Shown: positions 1-8,345 of the stretch, in pieces
Layout of the letters: every line of letters begins with the position of its first letter
How positions within the stretch are numbered: position 1 is the first letter of the stretch
From: UBA5972 sp964480735
GTDB lineage: Bacteria; Pseudomonadota; Alphaproteobacteria; Rhodobacterales; Rhodobacteraceae
Reading direction: 5' to 3'
DNA: 64,000 nucleotides
Assembly: GCA_964480735.1 (NCBI GenBank)
Contig: CAYZQS010000003.1
Location: forward strand, 1 to 64,000
Notes under the pieces: model-generated
Database searches by the model: none
Told to the model about the DNA's origin: nothing
What the model saw: the letters and a program-made list of their open reading frames with translations, nothing else
Translations under genes and position numbers: made by a program

Positions 1-1055
1 TGCAGCGCGGTGCCGCGAAGCTGCGCCACCTCATAGGCCGCCGCCATTGTGCGCAGCATGGAAAATGACGAGCCACCGCCGGTGTCGGTGGCCAGTCCAA
101 CAGTGTGACCGGCGGCTTTCAGGCCACCCATATCAAACAGGCCGGACCCGATAAACGTGTTGGATGTCGGGCAATGAACCAATGATGCGCCGGCTTCCAG
201 AATGCGGGATTTTTCGCGCTCTTTTAGATGGATGGCGTGGCCAAAAACAGCGCCCTTGCCCAGCAGTCCAAAGCGCTCGTATGTATCAAGATAATCAACA
301 GCGTCCGGGAATAGTTCGTGCATCCAGGCGATTTCAGGCAGTTGCTCAGACAGGTGCGTTTGCATTGGGCAATCAGGGTGTTCCGCCCAAAGACCACCCA
401 GGGCCTCAAGTTGCTTAGGCGTGGACGTCGGCGAAAACCGCGGTGTTATCGCATAGCTTAACCGCGCAACACCGTGCCATTTTTCAAGCAACGCCTTGCT
501 GTCGTCATAAGCCGTCTGCGCGGTGTCACGCAGACCGTCCGGCGCGTTGCGGTCCATGCAGGTTTTACCGCCCACAACCCGCAGGCCGCGCGACTGGGCC
601 TCGGAAAAAAAAGCATCCACGCTTTCGCTATGAATGGTGCAAAAGCTGGCCGCGGTGGTGGTGCCGTTTGAAAGCGCCAGATCAAAATAGGTTTTCGCAC
701 CCTGTCGCGCGACCGTTGCATCGGCAAAGCGGATTTCTTCAGGGAACGTGTATGTGTTCAGCCAGTCAATCAGCTGTTTGCCCCAACTGGCGATAATACC
801 GGTTTGCGGATAATGCACATGGGCATCCACAAATCCGGCGGTGATCAGATTGTTGCCATAGTCATGCACCCGCGCGGCAGGATATTTGGCACGCAGTTTG
901 GCCCCGTCACCCACAGCAATAATCCTGCCGCCCTGCACCAATACACCGCCGCTTGGGTTGTGCGCAGCCGCATCTTTAAGCGGTGCAAGGAACGGATCGC
1001 CCGCAAACGCCAGAGTTTGACCAAGAAGAAGATCAGCGCGATTTGCCATAGTCAT
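1..1055 (-). CDS. guaD: guanine deaminase, C-terminus cut by window edge
   Basis: Amidohydrolase that converts guanine to xanthine and ammonia in purine salvage. Reading leftward from 1055 gives about 351 residues without a stop before position 1. The family is about 430-440 residues, so roughly 80-90 are outside the window. Visible motifs are the metal-binding FVDAHVHYPQTG near residue 75-86, PMQTHLSEQ, GHAIHL, the HCPTSN stretch and a TDTGGG turn, all in the order expected for guanine deaminase rather than other amidohydrolases. ATG codons at 1055 and 1049 are both in frame with no clear Shine-Dalgarno site, so the start is uncertain by two codons. It is divergent from mgtE. Confidence 0.93.
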   Translation of the reverse strand, partial: MTMANRADLLLGQTLAFAGDPFLAPLKDAAAHNPSGGVLVQGGRIIAVGDGAKLRAKYPAARVHDYGNNLITAGFVDAHVHYPQTGIIASWGKQLIDWLNTYTFPEEIRFADATVARQGAKTYFDLALSNGTTTAASFCTIHSESVDAFFSEAQSRGLRVVGGKTCMDRNAPDGLRDTAQTAYDDSKALLEKWHGVARLSYAITPRFSPTSTPKQLEALGGLWAEHPDCPMQTHLSEQLPEIAWMHELFPDAVDYLDTYERFGLLGKGAVFGHAIHLKEREKSRILEAGASLVHCPTSNTFIGSGLFDMGGLKAAGHTVGLATDTGGGSSFSMLRTMAAAYEVAQLRGTAL

Positions 1056-1185
1056 GCCCATTCAGAGAAACCGCTATATCCTATTCCTGTCTATTGCATT
1101 GGTAAACCGACAGTTTTCGCGCTCTGTCCCCTGTCGCTTTTGTGCGCCTTGCGCTAGATTGGCACCAAAAATCAGGAGAGCAGCC

Positions 1186-2568
1186 GTGCCGGACGACGCC
1201 ATCAGCCCAGCGAACCGCGAAGAGGACGCCTATGCCTTGGGTGCCGATGCGGTTGAGGCCATTCTGGCAGCGGTTTCTGATAAGGACCGGGCCCGGCTGG
1301 TTGGTTTGCTGGAACCGATTCATGCCGCCGATATTGCTGACCTGCTGGAACAGGTTGACAACAGCGACCGCGATCAGCTGCTTAGCCTTTGGGGCATCGA
1401 ATTTGACGGCGAAGTGCTGTCAGAACTGGACGAGGAAACCCGCGAAGACGTCATAGAGTTTCTGCCGGACCGCGTGGTTGCCGAAGCGGTGCGCGAGCTT
1501 GAAACCGACGACGTGGTTGATCTGGTCGAGGATCTGGACCAGCCACAGGCCGAAATGGTTCTGGGCGCGCTGGAACAGGCGGACCGCGTGGCGGTTGAAG
1601 CCCTGCTGCAATACCCCGAAGAAAGCGCCGGCCGTTTGATGCAGCGCGAACTGGTTTTGGCGCCGACCCACTGGAATGTGGGGCAGGCGATTGACTATCT
1701 GCGTGAAGAAAAAGACCTGCCGGATCAGTTTTACAACGTCATGATCGTTGATCCGCGCATGCGTCCTGTTGGCAAAGTGCCGCTCAGCGCGCTGATGGCG
1801 TCCAAACGCGACGTCAGCCTGACAGCGATCATGGAAGACGATTTTCGCACCATTCCGGTTGGGCAAAATCAGGAAGATGTGGCCTATGCCTTTAACCAGT
1901 ATCACATGGTCAGCGCGCCGGTGGTGGACACGGCAGGGCGGTTGGTGGGCGTTATTCTTATCGATGACGCGATGGAAATTCTGGAAGAGGAAGCCGAAGA
2001 GGACATCATGCGCCTTGCCGGGCTGGGCGATGAAAGCCTGACGCAAAGGGTTCTGTCGACCACCCGGCGGCGGTTTCCCTGGCTGGCGGTCAATCTGGTT
2101 ACCTCGATCATTGCCTCCATCGTCATTGCCCAGTTCGCCACCACCATAGAGGCGATTGTGGCGCTGGCTGTGTTAATGCCGATCGTCGCGTCAATGGGCG
2201 GCAACGCGGGCACGCAATCCCTGACCGTGGCGGTGCGGGCGATTGCCACCAAAGATTTGACCGGTTCCAACGTCTGGCGGGTCATTCGGCGCGAGGCTTT
2301 TGTTGGCTTGCTGAACGGGCTGATTTTTGCGCTGATCATTGGTGCCGTTGGCGTGATCTGGTACGGCTCGCCCATGCTGGGAGTGGTGCTGGGGATGGCG
2401 ATGGTCGGCAATCTGTTTGTGGCCGGTCTGGCCGGTATCCTGATCCCGATCTGGCTTGACAAAGCCGGCATCGACCCGGCCCTTGCCTCCGGTGCATTTG
2501 TGACAACGGTCACCGATATCGTCGGTTTCTTCGCCTTTTTGGGACTGGCCGCCATTTTGTTGCTGTAA
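1186..2568 (+). CDS. mgtE: magnesium transporter MgtE
   Basis: Inner-membrane Mg2+ channel of about 460 residues, the normal MgtE length. The order is an N-terminal MgtE_N superhelical domain (about 30-130), two CBS domains (about 135-255), then a five-helix membrane domain (about 280-460). The membrane part carries the pore signature PIVASMGGNAGTQ. The frame is open upstream to 1054, but GTG 1186 is preferred: CAGGAGAG sits just before it and the MgtE_N homology starts right after. No Mg2+ riboswitch was recognised in the 130 bp between it and guaD. It stands alone and faces guaD. Confidence 0.93.
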   Translation: MPDDAISPANREEDAYALGADAVEAILAAVSDKDRARLVGLLEPIHAADIADLLEQVDNSDRDQLLSLWGIEFDGEVLSELDEETREDVIEFLPDRVVAEAVRELETDDVVDLVEDLDQPQAEMVLGALEQADRVAVEALLQYPEESAGRLMQRELVLAPTHWNVGQAIDYLREEKDLPDQFYNVMIVDPRMRPVGKVPLSALMASKRDVSLTAIMEDDFRTIPVGQNQEDVAYAFNQYHMVSAPVVDTAGRLVGVILIDDAMEILEEEAEEDIMRLAGLGDESLTQRVLSTTRRRFPWLAVNLVTSIIASIVIAQFATTIEAIVALAVLMPIVASMGGNAGTQSLTVAVRAIATKDLTGSNVWRVIRREAFVGLLNGLIFALIIGAVGVIWYGSPMLGVVLGMAMVGNLFVAGLAGILIPIWLDKAGIDPALASGAFVTTVTDIVGFFAFLGLAAILLL

Positions 2569-2604
2569 GGGTTTTGCCCGTTCAATATTTCTTTTTGGCA
2601 AAAA

Positions 2605-2764
2605 TATCCCCGCCGGAGGCTTATGAATAAGGGTGAAGGGCTTTAGAGCCGCGTCCTTTTTATCTGAATCAGCGGAGCGGCTCTATCCTTTTGGTCTTGC
2701 GCGCAATTTATTCCAAAAACCGGTGCCCACTTCTCGGATTGCGCTCTATCCCATTGCACGGGCG
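2605..2764. repeat. repeat mosaic between two convergent genes
   Basis: No gene is visible. The stretch begins with one copy of a repeat (TTATGAATAAGGGTGAAGGG, 2621-2640) that also forms both arms of the structured element at 45606-45876. It continues with an inverted repeat, AGAGCCGC near 2645 and GCGGCTCT near 2676, around a TCTGAATCAG-containing loop. Then comes a sequence around 2705-2755 that resembles dispersed palindromic repeats of alphaproteobacterial chromosomes. The site lies between the 3' ends of mgtE and the large envelope protein, where such repeats and bidirectional terminators usually sit. Confidence 0.6.
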
Positions 2765-5266
2765 TTAATTTGGTATTTTCAGCACCCGCTTGCGGCCACT
2801 TTTCAGATAGGCCAGTGAATTTTCGCTGATGGACGCGATCCGCCCGCCATCAATCCGGTCGCCGATTTCAACTTTCACGTAACGCCCGCTGGGCAGGCGC
2901 AACAGTGCCCGGCGCTGTGAGGGTGTGCCGTAAACGCCGATCAGGTTCAGCTGCGAGCGGTCAATCGCGTTTTTCGTTGTCGCCAGTTTCGCCACCGAAG
3001 CACGGGTGGGAATAATCAGCGTGGTGTCCGGCGTTTCTTCATTTGCAGGTGATGCGGCGGCCAGCGCGACCAACGCCTTTTTGACGGTCTCATCGAAATT
3101 TTCAGGACGGCCACTGGGTTGAACCGAATTTAAAATGGCCAGTTCGGTTGGCGTTCCATCACCGGTTGCCAGCAGGGATTGCTGTGATTTCGGCCTTGGT
3201 TTTGGCATTTTGGCGCGCAGTTGTGACAAAGTCAGACGGCCTTGCACAAATATCGCGTCCTCCCCGGTTTTCAGGTCTTCCGGCCGGACCCTTGGGCGAA
3301 TTTCGGCCAATACGCTGACCGGGACCAATATTTCACGCTGCGGCTTGGTTGGGGGCGTGATGACCGGTTTGCCCGAAAAAACATGAACACCACTGGGCGC
3401 CAGCGCCCCGTCCTTTGTGGCTTTGACCAGACCGTTTTCATCCAGATCAAAAACAACATCCGCCGCCAGTGGTGAAACCACCAGACCAAGCGGCAGGTCC
3501 GGGCGGCTGTTTTCAATGGCAGGCAGGGAAACCGCATCGTTCAGGCCAAGATCGGCATCCAGCGCGGCCACAAAAATATCGTCGCGATCCAAATTCGCCG
3601 GTGGCGGCATCAGCGGCTGCAGCCCCTGCAAAATGCCGCTGTCTTCGTATAATATGGTGATCTCTTCCGGTGACAGCGCGGCTAAACCGGTGTGTGGTTC
3701 GCTGTTTTCGGCGATTTCTTCCGAAGTCGGATCAGGCAGTCCCGCGGCGCGAATATCCGCCAACTCTTCTGTTGACAATTCGGTCAGCGGGGTCACCGTA
3801 TCAGGCTGCCCGGCGTCAGGATCAACGCTGCCCTCATAAACCGAACGCGGCACCGGACGGGCGTTTGCCAGACCAAGGGGTTCCGGCCGCGCCAACGCGG
3901 ATTCTGTGGCTGACGTATCCAGATCAACGGGGCGCGGTACGGCGCGGTTATTGGCGTTTAAGCCCCGGTCGGCACTGCCGCTGAAGGAAGCGTTGTCCAG
4001 GGCGGCTTGATCTCTGTCGGCTCCACCGCTGACCGCTGAAAAAACCGCGTAAATCCCGTAACCGCCAGCCAGCAAGAGCAGCAGCGCAAAAACACCGGCG
4101 ACGGCCAGTATGGGCCTGCGGTCGCGTGACGTTTTTTCGCTGAAATCAAGGCCAATGCGATCCGGTTCTGCCTGGATTAAAGGTTCGTCGGGCGGGGGTT
4201 CTGAATGTGCGGTGGCGTCAGCCGCCACTATCGCGCCTGTGGATGTTTCTGCCTCTGCCGGGGATTTTCGTTTTGGTCTGTTTTCCCAAGCGGATTTCGC
4301 GGCAACGACAGCCGCCGCGGCACCCGCGGAAATTTTTGCAGACGCGGCCGCACCGCGTTTTAGCGCATTTGCAAGTACCGGCTGCCTGGCAGGATTGCGC
4401 GCGCCCTTACCTTGAGCATCCAAAATTTCAGCTGTTTCAGCCTCTGGCGGCGCCGCCTCAGCACCGTCCTCAACAAACACCATGCGTGCAGATATCCGGT
4501 CCAACGGCCGGTCGTCCGTTGCGCCGTCGATGACCACATCAGTTTGCCGTCTGGAGGCAAAAGAAACGTTGCTAGATTCTGGGGCCGCCGCGTCGCCCTC
4601 GTCAACCGGATCATCGTCCGCGTCATTTTCATCTGCCAGCAGCAGGTCGTCGCTGACCTCTTCAACATCATCTTTGGGCACGGCGGAAGATTCGCCGGTA
4701 TCTGCGGCCAAGGCCCCTGAAATTTCGGCGGCTGGCGTGTCCCGAACGTCGGCATCAACGCCCAACAGCGATACAGCGTAATCCGTGCAGCCAAAAAATG
4801 GCTCCCATGCGCCGTTTTCGTCTTCGTATCGGCACACAAAACTCAGCGGGTTGAACCGGTGGTCAATGGCAAAACCCTCTGCCTCGTCCAGCGTTTCTTT
4901 GGCCACCACGGCAATTTGCACGCCCCCGTTAATCTCGCGCCAGTCAAACGCCAGATCGGCCACGTCATAAGGGGTCTGGCCTTCCAGCGCTGTGCGGATC
5001 TGGGTCAGGCGTTCATCCAGATAAGGGCCTGGCGCGTCAACTATTCGGTACAGAATTTGGCTTTCCGGAATGATCAGCTTTGTGCCAAATCCCTTGCCTT
5101 CAAGACCCACGGCTGTGCTGCGCAAAAACGAAAGGTTCTCACCCAGTTTGGTGTCATCCAGCCCGATCCCGCCAACTTCGGTCCAAGCACCACGCGGCGA
5201 GCGGTGCAGCAAAACGATGCCGTCCGGGGATAGATTAAGCGCAAAATTGGGTTTCATTTCTGCCAT
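2765..5266 (-). CDS. large single-pass protein with PilM/GspL-like N-terminus and PilP/GspC-like C-terminus
   Basis: 833 residues, no named family recognised. Residues about 1-170 resemble the actin-like cytoplasmic fold of PilM/GspL proteins (ALNLSPDG start, LYRIVDAPGPY region). They are followed by a long acidic, Ala/Pro-rich linker. One membrane helix lies at about 385-408 (ILAVAGVFALLLLLAGGYGIY). After that comes a long periplasmic region. The last 60 residues (LIGVYGTPSQRRALLRLP...VEIGDRIDGGRIASI) look like the small beta domain of PilP/GspC proteins. The topology suggests an inner-membrane envelope or secretion component, but no pilus or type II genes are adjacent. Function is unknown. 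Confidence 0.75.
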   Translation of the reverse strand: MAEMKPNFALNLSPDGIVLLHRSPRGAWTEVGGIGLDDTKLGENLSFLRSTAVGLEGKGFGTKLIIPESQILYRIVDAPGPYLDERLTQIRTALEGQTPYDVADLAFDWREINGGVQIAVVAKETLDEAEGFAIDHRFNPLSFVCRYEDENGAWEPFFGCTDYAVSLLGVDADVRDTPAAEISGALAADTGESSAVPKDDVEEVSDDLLLADENDADDDPVDEGDAAAPESSNVSFASRRQTDVVIDGATDDRPLDRISARMVFVEDGAEAAPPEAETAEILDAQGKGARNPARQPVLANALKRGAAASAKISAGAAAAVVAAKSAWENRPKRKSPAEAETSTGAIVAADATAHSEPPPDEPLIQAEPDRIGLDFSEKTSRDRRPILAVAGVFALLLLLAGGYGIYAVFSAVSGGADRDQAALDNASFSGSADRGLNANNRAVPRPVDLDTSATESALARPEPLGLANARPVPRSVYEGSVDPDAGQPDTVTPLTELSTEELADIRAAGLPDPTSEEIAENSEPHTGLAALSPEEITILYEDSGILQGLQPLMPPPANLDRDDIFVAALDADLGLNDAVSLPAIENSRPDLPLGLVVSPLAADVVFDLDENGLVKATKDGALAPSGVHVFSGKPVITPPTKPQREILVPVSVLAEIRPRVRPEDLKTGEDAIFVQGRLTLSQLRAKMPKPRPKSQQSLLATGDGTPTELAILNSVQPSGRPENFDETVKKALVALAAASPANEETPDTTLIIPTRASVAKLATTKNAIDRSQLNLIGVYGTPSQRRALLRLPSGRYVKVEIGDRIDGGRIASISENSLAYLKSGRKRVLKIPN

Positions 5267-5421
5267 CTATCAAGTTTCGCCAAGGCTGGGGAGTCTGGTT
5301 AATTCTGTTTTTTGCCATTGTAGCAGGAATTTGCCGGTGGGCCAATTGTCTGTTAACAACGGGTTGATATTACAGGAAATTGTGGCCAAAATTTGCCCAC
5401 ACACTACTGTTAGGGACGACA

Positions 5422-6111
5422 ATGATCAGCAGATTGATATTGGTGGTTTTACTGGTGACCGGCGCGGTTGCCACCGCACAAGAATCACCTGCGGTCTTAA
5501 CTGTTAACGGACACGGAAATGTGCCGGTCAGGCCTGACATGGCAACGATTTTACTTGGCGTGGAAACGCAAGCGCCGACAGCCGACCGGGCCCTGCGGTT
5601 GAATGCCGTGCGGATGCAGCAGATCTTTGATGTGTTATTGGCCGCTGGAATTGAAAGAAGGGATATTCAGACCAGTCAACTAACGCTGTTTCCGCAACGC
5701 TCCAGCGGCTCGCGCTCCGGAAATCAGCCTTTGAAGGTGACGGGGTTTTTAACCACAAATCTGGTGGAAGTTATCGTTCGTGATCTTGATTTGCTGGGCC
5801 GCACGCTGGACGCCCTGACAAAATCGGGCGCCAACCGCATACAAAACATCAACCTTGGCATCGCCATGCCAGAGCCGCACCGCGATGTGGCGCGGGCGAT
5901 GGCTGTCAAGGACGCTATGCGCAAAGCTGGGCTTTACACGCGGGCCGCCGGGCTGCGGTTGGGCCGTATCCTTGCCATCACCGAAGGCGGCGCGGCAGCG
6001 GCACCGGAATTTCGGGCGCAGGCCCTTGCGCTGGACGTATTGCCGATTGCAGAAGGTGAACTGGCGATCACCGCCGACGTCACCATCCAGTTTTCGCTGG
6101 TCTCGCCGTAA
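5422..6111 (+). CDS. SIMPL domain (DUF541) periplasmic protein
   Basis: 229 residues with a cleavable signal peptide (MISRLILVVLLVTGAVATAQ) followed by the SIMPL/DUF541 fold: LTVNGHGNVPVRPDMA at the mature N-terminus and the ADRALRLNAVRMQQIFDVLLAAGI helix. Family members (for example E. coli YggE) are periplasmic or membrane-associated and linked to oxidative-stress tolerance, but the biochemical role is not settled. ATG 5422 is chosen because AGGGACGA precedes it and the signal peptide starts there. The frame is open to 5380 without signal-peptide character. It converges with metY. Confidence 0.85.
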   Translation: MISRLILVVLLVTGAVATAQESPAVLTVNGHGNVPVRPDMATILLGVETQAPTADRALRLNAVRMQQIFDVLLAAGIERRDIQTSQLTLFPQRSSGSRSGNQPLKVTGFLTTNLVEVIVRDLDLLGRTLDALTKSGANRIQNINLGIAMPEPHRDVARAMAVKDAMRKAGLYTRAAGLRLGRILAITEGGAAAAPEFRAQALALDVLPIAEGELAITADVTIQFSLVSP

Positions 6112-6178
6112 GGCAAATTGCGTTTTACCTTTATCAGTCAGAGGTACTTGATAGACCGGACTGCCCGCGAAGTTTATC

Positions 6179-6222
6179 GCGTTTTGCATAAGTTCTGTGG
6201 AACAGATTAAGCGCAAAACGCC
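6179..6222. repeat. dispersed palindromic repeat, copy A
   Basis: GCGTTTTGC at 6179-6187 is followed after 15 bases by CAGATTAAGCGCAAAACGCC at 6203-6222, making a hairpin-capable unit. The same unit occurs at 43888-43930, and its right half at 45561-45580. All three are intergenic. It sits between two convergent genes, so it may help to terminate transcription. Confidence 0.6.
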
Positions 6223-7515
6223 TTAGTCGCAGGCCACCGCCAGGGCATGATCCAAATCGCGGATCAGATCATCCACGTCCTCAATTCCAATGGACACGCG
6301 CACCACGTTGGGCGCGGCCCCTGCGGCCACCTGTTGTTCGGTTGTCAACTGTCGATGAGTGGTAGAGGCCGAATGGATTATCAGCGACCGTGCGTCGCCC
6401 AGATTGGCCACATGGCTGAAGATCTCCAGTGAATTCACCAGTTTAACACAAGCGTCATAGCCACCTTTGACCGCGAAAGTGAACAAAGCGCCGGCCCCTT
6501 TGGGGCAAATCCGCGCCACCCGGTCAAAATACGGCGATGATTTCAGCCCGGCATAGGTTACAAAATCAACGCGCGGGTCGTTTTCCAGCCAAGCGGCCAG
6601 CGTTTCGGCGTTTTCCACGTGACGATCCATGCGCAGGCTCAGGGTCTCAATCCCCATCAGGGTATAATGCGCCGCCTGTGGGTTCATGGTCATCCCCAGA
6701 TCGCGCAGGCCGATGGCGATGCTGTGAAAGGTAAAAGCCAGATTGCCGAATGTTTCGTGAAATTTCAGGCCGTGATAGGCAGGTTCCGGTTCTGAAAGCG
6801 ATGGAAATTTATCGCTGGCGGACCAGTCAAATCGCCCGCTGTCCACCACGGCACCACCGGTCACGGTGCCGTTGCCGGTCAGGTATTTGGTGGTAGAGTG
6901 AACAACCAGCGTGGCGCCGTGTTCGAAGGGTCGGCACAGGTACGGCGTGGCCGAAGTGTTATCAACGATCAAAGGCACGCCGATGTCATCCGCAATGTCG
7001 GCAATCACGTCCAGATCAGTGATATAACCGCCGGGATTGGCAATGCTTTCACAAAATATCGCCCGCGTGTCGTCATCACAGGCCGCCCGCACCGCATCCA
7101 GATCGTCAAAATCGACAAATCTCGCCGCCCAGCCAAAACGTTTTATCGTCTGGCTGAACTGAGTGATTGAGCCACCGTACAGCCGCGTTGACACCACCAC
7201 GTTGCGCCCGGGTGCCATCAAGGGAAACAGCGCCATGATTTGCGCTGCGTGACCGGACGAACAACACACGGCACCAACGCCGCCCTCCAGCGTGGCGATG
7301 CGTTCCTGCAAAACGGCGACCGTGGGGTTGGTCAGGCGTGAATAAATGTAACCGACTTCCTGCAGGTTGAACAAAGCTGCGGCATGTTCGGCGTCGCGAA
7401 AAACATAGGCTGTGGTCTGATAAATCGGTGTTTGCCGTGCGCCTGTTGCTGGATCGGGCCGCGCGCCCGCGTGGATTTGCAGGGTGTCAAAGCCGTAGGA
7501 TGGTCCGTCCGTCAT
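6223..7515 (-). CDS. metY: O-acetylhomoserine sulfhydrylase family PLP enzyme
   Basis: 430-residue Cys/Met-metabolism PLP enzyme. Members of this subgroup make homocysteine from O-acetylhomoserine and sulfide. Visible features: YSRLTNPT near the N-terminus, the cofactor-stacking SSGHAAQ region, the VDNTSATPYLCRP strand, and the Schiff-base lysine in HSTTKYLTGNG (about residue 209). The GYDACVKLVNSLEIFSHVANLGDARSL region is typical of the sulfhydrylase branch. ATG 7515 is chosen over upstream codons because GTGGAG lies just before it and the protein begins like family members (FDTLQIHAG). A structured leader may precede it (7559-7610). Gamma-synthase activity cannot be excluded from sequence. 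Confidence 0.88.
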   Translation of the reverse strand: MTDGPSYGFDTLQIHAGARPDPATGARQTPIYQTTAYVFRDAEHAAALFNLQEVGYIYSRLTNPTVAVLQERIATLEGGVGAVCCSSGHAAQIMALFPLMAPGRNVVVSTRLYGGSITQFSQTIKRFGWAARFVDFDDLDAVRAACDDDTRAIFCESIANPGGYITDLDVIADIADDIGVPLIVDNTSATPYLCRPFEHGATLVVHSTTKYLTGNGTVTGGAVVDSGRFDWSASDKFPSLSEPEPAYHGLKFHETFGNLAFTFHSIAIGLRDLGMTMNPQAAHYTLMGIETLSLRMDRHVENAETLAAWLENDPRVDFVTYAGLKSSPYFDRVARICPKGAGALFTFAVKGGYDACVKLVNSLEIFSHVANLGDARSLIIHSASTTHRQLTTEQQVAAGAAPNVVRVSIGIEDVDDLIRDLDHALAVACD

Positions 7516-7558
7516 ATTGGTGCTCCACAATGATTGTTCCGGCCGCATTCAGGTTCTG

Positions 7559-7610
7559 CCGGTTGGATATCCCGACAGTTAAGTCGCCAAGCGCAGCAAG
7601 ATTCAACCGG
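7559..7610 (-). promoter_or_regulatory. candidate structured 5' leader of metY
   Basis: CCGGTTG at 7559-7565 pairs with CAACCGG at 7604-7610. Inside is a smaller hairpin, CGAC/GTCG around a six-base loop. It lies 45-95 bases before the metY start on the transcribed strand. The conserved core of SAM-II or SAM/SAH riboswitches was looked for and not found, so the element is unassigned and may be chance. Confidence 0.25.
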
Positions 7611-7639
7611 AAAATGGGGCCGGTCCTTAATTTGCAGGT

Positions 7640-8119
7640 CTACAGTTTCGATGAAATAACCCCGGTGTTAAATCCCCCCATCCGCAGTTCGCCGAACAAT
7701 CGTTGATATTCGATTTTTGGGCAGCGGTTTTGGATCACCTGCACGCCCTTGGACGCTGCCAGTTTTGCCGCTTCCTGGTTAAGCACGCCAATCTGCATCC
7801 ACACGGTTTTCAAATTTGGAAAGCGTTCCAGTGCCTCTTTAACGATCGGCAGCACGTGTTCTGAGCGCCTGAAAATATCGACCGTGTCAACATTCACAGC
7901 GGCCGGTATTGAACTTAGGTCAGCTATGATTTCTTCGCCAAACAGGATTTTACCCGCCTGACCCGGATTAACCGGGACCACTTTATAGCCGCGCAACGAC
8001 AGGTATCTGGCGACGAAATAGGACGGCCTGACCTTATTGGTTGAGACGCCCACGCAGGCAAAGGTTTTGGTTTCCAGCAGGATTTTCCGCAAAAGTTCGT
8101 TTGAGGGTGTTGTTGTCAT
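7640..8119 (-). CDS. CoA-binding domain protein (YccU family)
   Basis: 159 residues, a single Rossmann-type CoA_binding_2 domain. Visible: FACVGVSTNKVRPSYFVARYL at the nucleotide-binding turn, YKVVPVNPG after the second strand, VDIFRRSEHVLPIVKEAL, WMQIGV and a final NRCPKIEYQR, which is a hallmark of YccU-like proteins. Members bind CoA or acyl-CoA; the physiological role is unknown. It lies 120 bp upstream of metY on the same strand and probably has its own promoter. Confidence 0.88.
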   Translation of the reverse strand: MTTTPSNELLRKILLETKTFACVGVSTNKVRPSYFVARYLSLRGYKVVPVNPGQAGKILFGEEIIADLSSIPAAVNVDTVDIFRRSEHVLPIVKEALERFPNLKTVWMQIGVLNQEAAKLAASKGVQVIQNRCPKIEYQRLFGELRMGGFNTGVISSKL

Positions 8120-8169
8120 GGCCCCTGTTTATGCCTCGCGGCCAAAATTACCACCTCAGGGTACAAAAA

Positions 8170-8199
8170 AACGCCCGAAGCGAAGGCGCGCCGGGCGTT
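8170..8199 (-). terminator. rho-independent terminator
   Basis: AACGCCCG (8170-8177) pairs with CGGGCGTT (8192-8199). On the minus strand the hairpin is followed by seven T. It lies about 150 bases beyond the stop of the HNOBA-GGDEF gene, so it could end that transcript. It could also end a short RNA started within 8200-8340, which otherwise holds no gene. Confidence 0.75.
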
Positions 8200-8345
8200 A
8201 GTCGCGGAACGAGGGACAGTGATGCAAGGCGCGGAGTTCCGAAATCGCGCCCGTGAACGTGACTTAATGATAACGTAAAGAATTTAAAGAAAGGGTAAAA
8301 TACTTGTGATTTTGGGTGAGCAGCCACTGATTTTCGCCCTTTCGT

